This document shows, in pieces, positions 56,204 through 64,000 of a DNA stretch of 64,000 nucleotides (positions within the stretch are counted from its first letter, which is position 1; each line of letters starts with the position of its first letter). This DNA is from Heterodera schachtii. Lineage: Eukaryota > Nematoda > Chromadorea > Rhabditida > Heteroderidae. The stretch covers positions 20,091-84,090 of the forward strand of contig SIJG01000161.1 of NCBI GenBank assembly GCA_023374025.1, written 5' to 3'. Position numbers and translations under genes: made by a program. The notes under the pieces were generated by a model, which worked only from the letters and a program-made list of their open reading frames with translations, was not told the DNA's origin and ran no database searches.

Positions 56204-59200
56204 ATGCCTTCAAAGCGAGTAAAGGAGAAGAAGAGAAAGAGAGAAGAGCACGGGCGGAGCAATCTGTCAGTCCAGGTCGCTCACCTATCCCAAATTGCCC
56301 TCCTCAGGGTAATTCAAACTGTCCTAATTTGGACAACCCATTGAGTGCAGATGGGAATGGGGCGGCATCGCCCCGGGGTTTAAGCACCCCAAAATTGAGT
56401 GCTTTGAAATTGAGCACGCCGGCTTCTTCAATTGGAAGTAAACGACGGGGCATACCTCATAAAGCCGCAGATGAGGCAATCACTGCTTCGCAAAACAGTG
56501 TGTCTTCAGTTGACACACAATTTACATCGGCCACTCAAAATATTGAGGTAACGCCGCGCAGCAAAAAAGAGAAGATCGACGATGTTGACCGACCCAGCTC
56601 TGTTATTGAAGCAATTGCTCCAACGCCAGTTTCAACGCAAAGAAACCGTGGCAGACCTGTCAAAAAAAGAGGCGGTCATGCTGGCTCAGGCAGGGCCAAA
56701 ACAAATGATTCGTTGAACGAAGGCTCATCGATGGATCAAAGCTCTGAAGCTGATATAAATGTTGCGATTTTGCCAAATGTGCCTGAAAAGATAAATTTCA
56801 GCACAGTGCAAATTAATTTCGCCACATGGCGAAATATGGCCTGCAAAATTCGGAGATTTGCCGATGTTGGCCTTTATGAGCGTGATGGCGAAACAGCACA
56901 AGGCCCACGCTCTGGCCCAAGATTCATTGAGACCTGTTGGAATGATCTGACACAGTTTCTAAATGATGCCTTTGTTGTCGAGTATTTGGCATACTTGGCA
57001 AGTATATCACAACGAAAAGTGCTCGTTGTTGATCCAGTTGTGTTGCAAACGGGCATAGGCCGGGTCATGCCTTACAAAAATATGACATTTGGGTATGACC
57101 CCAACGTTCCGGCAGAAGTCATACTTTTGCCAGTACATTTCCCTGGACATTGGACTCTCATTGTTCATGATGTTCAGTTCGGTACTCATTTTGCCGATTC
57201 TTTGCATACCCCTTATGGCAGGTTGGATTGGCAACTAACGGATAAAATTGGAAAGATCATATCTGACCTTTTGCCGTCAACAGTGTTGACCGGGATTGTC
57301 AATGTCGAAGATCTGACGGTCCAACACGATGGAAATAGCTGCGGGTACTTTGTGTGCCTGTATGCTGAATCCTGGCTTATGAACAATCGCACATTTGTTC
57401 TGCCAAACTTATCCATCAATTATGAGAAAAAGCGCATTTTATGGCACATCAATGAGCTTTACGGCTCTGATAATGTGCCATATCATCCGAGGGAAGGGGT
57501 AGCAACTCCTTACCCAATTGTCTATCGATATGCGGATGAACTGCAGTCGACATCCAAGGCCGCTGAGCCAATGGAAGTTGATGAGCATGATGACATAATG
57601 ATCATCGAACCACAGACAAGTGGACAGGCAGTTTATGCCATTCTCACGCAAGCCCAAGTGGCTGGTGAAAACCAAGCCGACACGCTTGGTTTGGTGTCGG
57701 AGTCTTGCATTCCGCAAGAGCCAATTGCGCAGGCTAACGATGCAATCTTTGTCAGGCCGAAGACGCCTCCAAGGCGATCATTGCGCATTGGTAGAAGGCA
57801 ATCAGCTTCTATTAGCCGTTCTCCTTCACCCGCACCGAGACGTCGGTCATCGGCAAATACTCTCAACCAAATTACACCTTTCACTAAACGGTGTCATTTT
57901 GTCCACAAGGGTTGGTGCTGTGCTGCCGCAGCAGCAAAGCATTATCCAGAATATTCAAATTCTGGTAAGCTTGGCGACAAGAAGTGCTCTCATTGTGGGG
58001 CACTACTTTTCCCGCATGAAGACAGCAGCGTTTGCTGTCGTCAGGGAAGGGTTGTTTTGCCAAAGCTTAACCCGCACCCAAAAGAGCTTAAAGAGCTCAT
58101 CGTGTGCGACAAACAATCCCGCGAAGGAAAGGAGTTTGTTCGGCATATGTCGCGTTACAACAATTTGCTCCAATTTGCGAGTGTTTCGGCTGGGAATAAG
58201 CCATGCCCTGCTGGCGGCCCGATGGCAGTAATTCTCAACGGGGAATTCCATCGCCGCATAAGCAGCATGCAGGCAGGCACAACACAGATTCCTGGCTTTG
58301 GTCAGTTGTATATTCTGGATCCAGTCGAAGCCATGGAGCAGCGACGAAAAAATCCCACATTTACTGGGGAAAAAATCACAAACGAGGAAGAGTTTGTGCA
58401 GGGTCATCAGCTTAATGATGAGACCCTTGAAATCTTGGAAAAAATGATCCAAGAAAACCACCCGGCTGCATCGGCCTACAAGCAGGCTCGTGAACAGCTC
58501 CAGGAGTTGTTAAGACAACAAAGGACTGAAGAACTTCGGTTCTTCAGAATGACTTTGTTGAATGAGCGCTCAGCTCCGAGTGGTATGAAAGACCCGAAGT
58601 TGCATCCCCACCAGATAATCACCCCCTCAACGGGTGAAGGGATGTTTGCAATTCATGCGGATCCCACTGGTGCCCCGGAAACTAAAGGGATTTGGGTTGA
58701 AAACAAGCAAGGGCAGCTTAACGAAATTGCTCCTCTCAGTCCATGGACTGATAGCTTGACATATCCACTTATCTTGCCTAAGGGCGACGATGGGTATAAA
58801 ATTGGCATGCCATATGCTAAACCCGCTTCAAGAAAGCGGAAAAGTGACCAATGTGTTGACCAAATGTTTGACACCGATGCAATGTCCGATGATGACATCT
58901 GCGAGACAGAGTCAATTGCATCGACAGATGCCGGATCAGAAGCATCGATGCAGTCAGTGACAACTCACTATGACAAATCGAAAAAGTTTGTCTCCCTGCG
59001 AGATTACTGCAAGTACCATCTCGCAATAAGGGATGAAAATGTTGAGTTGCAATACCACCACATTCTGTCATGTGGCGGTGGCCTTGGACAGCGCTGGGTC
59101 CTAGACCAAGCTTCCAAAATTGACTGGCAAATTGCCTCTTTTTTGCGCCGTCCAGACATGGACCTGCGCATAAGTACTCCAAAAAATTTGCTGCAGTATT

Positions 59201-61755
59201 TGGTGAACCATTACAATAAGCAGCAAGCTCGGCAAAACCCCAATGCACGACAAAAGACTGTCGATGACATTGGCAGTGTTGTTCGCCTTTCTGAAAGGAA
59301 TGTAAATTCTCTTCAGTATTGGAAAAAAATGTATGAAGACTGCAACACCATTTTTGCACGTTGCCACGACGCAAAAAAGGCGCGGCTCTTCATCACCTTT
59401 ACGAACAACCGTGAGTGGCCTGAGTTTAAGGAGAACATTTACAAAAATGGTCAAATGTTCACTGACCGTTTTGACATGTGGATGCGTGTATGGTGCAGCA
59501 AAATTGCTGTTTTCCACCACGAACTCTATGATAAGGGTTTTTTCGGAACAATCCTTGGCTCGGGAGAGTCCATGGAGTTCCAAGGGCGTGGTGGCCCACA
59601 CGCACACATCGTTGCCCAGACTGACCTGGACGCAGTTCCAGAAGTCATACAGGAATACATATGGGCTCATATTCCACCTTTGCCAGACAAAGATGATGAC
59701 TCGCCCATTGCGAAAATGCATCGCGAAGTACGCGATTTAATGCATATGCAACTGCACAGATGCAGTGATAGTTGGTGCGGTCCACGTGACCCCAACTTTG
59801 GGCGGTGCAAAAAGGGCTTTCCTGCCCCGTTTTCAAAATGTACGATTCTGCACCCGGATAGGCCCGCATTGTATTACCGGCCTAGCCCAACCGATGGTGG
59901 TGCCCAAATTGAGGTTAACGGCTTAATATACGACAACTCACAGGTCGTGCCGTATAACCCATACATTTTGCTGCGTTACCGAGTGCACCATAATGTGTTA
60001 TTCGCATACGGTAACAAAGCAAACATCAAATATGCACTAAAGTACCCTTTCAAAGGGCCTGGACATTGTTATGTCGAGTGCAAAGAGGAGTCCGGCAGCA
60101 AAATCGGTATCGATGAGCCGGCTCAATATGCCAAGATGAACTTCCGTGGAGCTACGGAAGCTTTTGCAGTTGTGCATTCAATGCCGTTTGCAAAGCTTTC
60201 ACACCACGTTGTTCATTTGTCAATTCATTTGCCAAACCAGCAGCCCGTTGTCTTTAGGACATTCCAACTGGTGAGCAAAGCTGAGGAAATTCAGCGAGGC
60301 GAACTCCCTGAGACGCCATGCTCTGCCTATTGGAAGCAATGGCAAAATGAATGGCAGCATGTTCCTTCGCTTAAGGACATGCTTTTTGAAAAAGTTCCAG
60401 AGCAATTTCTCTGGGATAAGGACAAATGGGTTCTTTACAAAAGGAAGCCTAGCAAAAGGCCCCCAATCGGTCGTGTTGTACCTGTCCCTCCAACGGACCG
60501 GGAAAGATTTGCGCTCTATGCGTTAATGCGTCACTTTCCCGGTGATCCGGACCACTTAAAACTGGTAAATGGGCAGCAGTACAACACCTTCACTGAAGCC
60601 GCTTTACAGCATGGGCTTCTTGAAGATGACCAAATTTGGCACAAAACGCTCGGCGAGGCAGCCTTGCATCGCTGGCCGGACCAGATGAGATGGCTCTTCG
60701 TGAGCATCCTCGTCTTTGGGCAGCCGAGCAATGCCCTAGAACTGTGGAACAAGTACAAAGACCAAATGTACAATCCACAGGGCATTACCAGTGCGGCTAT
60801 ACGTCACGCACGTGAGCAGGAAGCCTTAGCCGACATTGATTGGCGATTGCACTTCTTTAACTTAAGCTGCGTGCACTGTGGCCTCCCAGATCCACCAAAT
60901 TCAAAAGCAAAAAATACCAATTTGGCAGTTGAAGAATTTTTCTTTGGTGATGATGATCTGAATATGCCGCCTGGCCAGTCAAATCAAAGGCCACAACAAA
61001 ACACCCCTCCACTCAACAGCGACCAGCAAAAGGTCTTTGATGCTGTTGTGAGGGCAATACAGTCTGACCCAATGGATCAGACTGTGCATCGCCGATTCTT
61101 CATTTTCGGCGATGGAGGCACAGGAAAGACATTCCTGTTTGGCCAAATTATCAAGCGCTTGCGCAAGCCCCCATACACCTACAAAGTGCTTGCTACGGCA
61201 TCCACTGGGTGTGCGGCTATCTTGCTGCCATATGGGAAAACAGCCCATTCGACCTTCCGACTGGGCAGAGATGTCTCGCTGGACAAGCTTCCAAGCATTC
61301 CACTTGAGAGCTTCTTTGCCCGACGGATTCGTGAGGCACAACTCATCATCATTGATGAGATCACCATGCTTCACAACACGGTGATTGAGGTTATTAACCG
61401 CGTGTGCAAAGAGATGGCAATCTCACAGTACAAGAACCTCCCCTTCGGAGGAAAAACGGTTATTTTCAGCGGTGACTTCAAACAGTCACTGCCGGTCGTG
61501 CCTCACGAAGGCCTAACTGCACAAGTTACGGCCTGCTTCCAAACCTCACCGTTGTTTAGTGAATTCACTACAATGAAACTGACTATAAACCAGAGGTTGG
61601 GCCAAGGCCAGCAAGCGTACTTGCAAATGTGCCGCCAAATCGGCCTCGGAGATACCGGAGAACACTTCTGGATTCCTCCGCAGTTTCCTCGTAAAGAGCA
61701 GGGAAGAGTTGATAGACTTTGTCTATCCAAACTTCCAACAACTCCTTGGCAATGA
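56204..61755 (+). CDS. Helitron 2 protease-Rep-helicase polyprotein, main frame
   Basis: From the N-terminus: basic start, AT-hook-like RGRPVKKR (about 56647), then a Ulp1/C48-like domain with His in GHWTLIVH (codon 57148), Asp in HFADSL (57196) and Cys in GNSCGYF (57340). Next come the RRSLRI patch (about 57775) and a Cys cluster CSHCGALLF...CC (about 57987-58040). A Rep domain follows: FITFTNNREWPEFKENIY (about 59391), HUH motif HAH at 59599-59607, and tyrosines at 60031 and 60043 in KYALKYPFKG. The PIF1-type helicase has Walker A GDGGTGKT (61108-61131) and Walker B LIIIDE (61342-61359). The HUH Rep nicks and joins single-stranded DNA; the helicase unwinds it. The frame ends early at 61753 through a single indel. 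Confidence 0.88.
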
Positions 61756-62431
61756 CAAGGAACTGCTCAATCGTCTGATCCTCGCACCGCACATTGACAC
61801 GTGCGATGAGATCAACGAAATCATGATGGCAAATGTGCCTGGTCAAGTGCGCGAATATTTGTCCTCGGACAAACCGCTTGACGAGCGGCCACTGGACATC
61901 AATGAAATTGAGTCCGAAGTGGCAGCGTTGAACCGGCGCTCAGACTCTGGGATGCCTCCCCACCGTCTGCGACTCAAAGTCGGAAGCGTTGTTGTTCTCC
62001 TTATCAACAAAAGTGATAGGGAAGGACTTATCAACGGCACTCGTATCGTTCTTGAAGAACTTGGTGACGATCGCCTGGTCGGTCGCGTCATTAACAACAA
62101 CGCTGTTGGTGGCCAAGTTAAGTTTTTCATTGAAAGAACACGCAATGTGTACGAGGACAAAACGCCTGGCGGCATAAAATATGAGCGTTTGCAGTTTCCC
62201 ATAAAACCTGCATTCGCCATGACCATACTCAAAGGTCAAGGCCAAACAATCAGCACAATTGGGATTGACCTTGAAAGGGATGTGTTTTCCCATGGTCAAT
62301 TGTACACTGCCTTTTCAAGGGCAACGGACGGGAACAACGTCCGAGTGTACGCTCCAAGAAGGGAGACCGATGCCCAAGGACAAGCAAAGGTGCTGAATAT
62401 TGTGGCAACAAAAATGCTCAAATTGCAATAA
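61690..62431 (+). CDS. Helitron 2 helicase C-terminus, second frame
   Basis: After the indel the homology continues with EELIDFVYPNFQQLLGND, then PHRLRLKVGSVVVLL (about 61960), FAMTILKGQGQTISTIGIDL (about 62212) and LYTAFSRATDGNNVRVYAP (about 62302), the conserved late motifs of the PIF1-family helicase. They align with Helitron 1 without gaps, so the domain is complete. The stop TAA at 62429-62431 lies within an AATAAA at 62427-62432. Confidence 0.88.
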
Positions 62432-62670
62432 AGCAAACGAGTTATAGTCCAGCGTGTGTGACATTTTTTTATGTCGCCCCGTTCTCATCTGCACTTTAAA
62501 CGGATATACATACAAAAAGTGCTGCAACCTGGACTAAAGGGAGGGAGGAGGGATGACGTGCGAGTTAGGGCACTTCCGGTTTCCATTGCATTTCAAAGTG
62601 CAATGTGTCAGCTCATCCACATGAGTGAAACCAAGTGCATGTCGGCTGACGCAAAGACCCTAACACAAGC
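62432..62670. other. Helitron 2 downstream flank
   Basis: No gene. TAGTCCAG and CTGGACTA form an 8 bp inverted repeat about 80 bp apart, and TTGCATTTCAAAGTGCAA at about 62586 is another palindrome. The true Helitron terminus is probably between here and the R head at 62671 (CCTAGG). Confidence 0.45.
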
Positions 62671-64000
62671 CTAGGTAGCGAAGCTCCCAAAGCGCGAAGC
62701 GCTTTAAGCACCCCAGAAACACGTATGCACACCCCGCTAGTTATATATACGTTATATTGACAAGGCACTCATCCTCAAAACAAAATCTCGGGAACGGCTA
62801 AGCGCAGGGGGCTGAAATTTGCACAGGGGGTAGCTCGACACGGCGCATCCTGGGAAAACTATAGGTTTTTTTCGTCCGACGGCCAACTGAGTACCAGCGG
62901 AACGGAATTTCTTACTTTTCGTGCGTTGAGGGCCGTAACTTTTTCTAAACATGCAGCTCAAAAGGCTGCTGGTAGGACCCCAAAAGCGAAATGGCCCAAC
63001 AATGGCCTACAACTTTGCCAGCAAAAGTTTTTTGATCAGACCAAAGGCCTGACCTGTAGGTTAGGCAACTCGTAAGAATCACTTTTTTTGGACACTTCAG
63101 TACAGGCGAATAGCTCGTAAGGGTTGCTCGGAGCAGGGGGTCGCCAGCGGACTTTTTGTAGAGCTTTCGAAGCTCTATCAAACCATGTTAAAAATTTCGA
63201 AAATTTTCAAAATGTTCGAGCTAGGCCCTAAAATTCGGTTTTTCAGTTTTTGAATTTTAGGATTTTTTAACGATTTTTTCCGGGAAAACGGAGACCCACT
63301 TCCAAAACATCGTTTTTCGAGCTCTATCGATTGGTGGTATTTTTAGAAAAATTTCGATTTTTTCCCGGAAATAGAAAAATTTTTAGGCCTCAGCGGGACA
63401 TTTGAGTCCCGGGCCCATAACTCCGTCAGGGGTTGGTTTTAGCCAAAAAATTGCCTTAGACAAAAATTGTAGAGCTTTTAAAGCTCTATCGAATGGGTGG
63501 CTATATGGCTCGGAAATTTTCAAAAATTTTCGAGCTAGGCCCCCTAGAAATTTTCAGAAAATTTTTGCTTGAAAAAGGAGGTGAAAAATTTTTTCTGGGT
63601 ATTTTGAGGTGCTGAGCACGAATATGACCTTTGTTTTTGTTTCGGAATTTTAAAATTTTTAAAATTCGAAAATATTTTTGCAATTTTTTGGCCCTGGGAT
63701 TTTGGTTAAAGTTTGAAAATTCATAACTCTTTCATGTTTAGTACGATTTAACTGAAATAAAGCTTTAAAAATAGCAAAAATAAGGAGAATTTATGGGATT
63801 TATTGGTATTTCTATCTCTAAAAAGAAAAAGTTTATTCCAGAATTTCTGGAAAAATTCGATTTTTTCAGAAATTTTTTATAACTCAGTTCTGAAAAGTCA
63901 TTCTGGAAAATTAAATACTACAAAAATCCGCAATTTTTTGCTCTAGAAGATAAAATTTATTTTAAATTTTTATCACTTTTTTAAAAATTGTTATAAAAAT
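62671..64000 (+). repeat. R repeat copy 12, cut by window end
   Basis: Head CCTAGGTAGCGAAGCTCCC as in copy 1; body like copy 11 (TTAGGCAACTCGTAAGAATC). It has many single-base deletions in homopolymers compared with other copies, either decay or sequencing error. It runs off the right edge. Confidence 0.75.

Larger units (their letters stand above)
56204..62431 (+). mobile_element. Helitron 2 (Ulp1-Rep-helicase type), coding part, nearly intact
   Basis: About 2,076 codons with the same domain order as Helitron 1, but well diverged in protein sequence and richer in GC, so this is a separate lineage and not a recent copy. One certain frame change lies at about 61690-61712. A probable one lies between 56206 and 56340: the ATG at 56204 (MPSKRVKEKKRKREE) is in a different frame from the main body, which has no in-frame ATG for about 190 codons. 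Ends not determined; a TAGTCCAG/CTGGACTA inverted repeat lies downstream (about 62445 and 62530). Confidence 0.88.

Noticed and set aside
62671..62680. CTAG of the R head as the Helitron 2 CTRR terminus
   Set aside because: The same CCTAGG starts other R copies that are not next to Helitrons, so it belongs to R.

Overview
This 64 kb window is AT-rich, gene-poor eukaryotic DNA, made almost entirely of transposons, dispersed non-coding repeats and tandem arrays. I see no convincing single-copy host gene. Only two stretches look truly protein-coding, at about 34.05-39.90 kb and 56.20-62.43 kb. Each encodes a Helitron-type replicase (HUH Rep plus PIF1-family helicase) with an N-terminal Ulp1/C48-like cysteine protease. 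Pyrimidine-plus-TAG acceptor-like tracts before both start codons, AATAAA signals at both stops and tRNA-like Pol III boxes suit an invertebrate animal genome. A nematode is my best guess, but the sequence does not prove it.

Layout. 1-5.5 kb is AT-rich with a small foldback minisatellite. 5.57-6.87 kb is a 1.3 kb inverted-repeat (foldback) element with a possible captured coding fragment at its centre. 6.9-7.7 and 9.6-11.7 kb hold palindromic repeats, including a 656 bp tandem unit that carries TATA-plus-initiator promoter-like modules. Between 8 and 24 kb and between 40 and 52 kb, and again at the right edge, lie twelve copies of one 1.3-2 kb structured non-coding repeat, called R here. They alternate with clusters of very short perfect hairpins sharing the core GCGAAGC and with tandem arrays of 21, 75 and 44 bp units. 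23.6-28.8 kb is AT-rich with nothing recognisable. 28.9-30.0 kb is a pyrimidine-rich array. 30.1-31.0 kb is an isolated GC-rich block. 31.2-33.8 kb is a 20 bp satellite with higher-order structure, leading into Helitron 1. 52.36-55.46 kb is a 25-copy, 124 bp array with a TATA box in every unit; a 32 bp array and Helitron 2 follow.

Most interesting signals. (1) Two diverged copies (30.19-30.27 and 33.82-33.90 kb) contain every invariant nucleotide of a hammerhead ribozyme core and all three stems in exact register. The strands are in an order that no known hammerhead type (I, II, III) has. The second copy lies about 170 nt upstream of the Helitron 1 start codon. (2) Dozens of hairpins have changing stems but a fixed GCGAAGC (or other GNA-loop) core, the heptamer known as an exceptionally stable DNA mini-hairpin, in a window that also encodes HUH single-strand transposases. 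(3) There are tandem promoter-like arrays. (4) The two Helitrons share the same unusual domain order but are clearly diverged from each other.

Coherence. Helitron 1 is broken by at least four frame changes. Helitron 2 is nearly intact, with one clear late frame change and one probable early one. Nothing else in the window encodes enzymes, so the R repeats, hairpin clusters and arrays must depend on enzymes in trans or on replication and recombination slippage. Whether the HUH Rep acts on the hairpins is inference.
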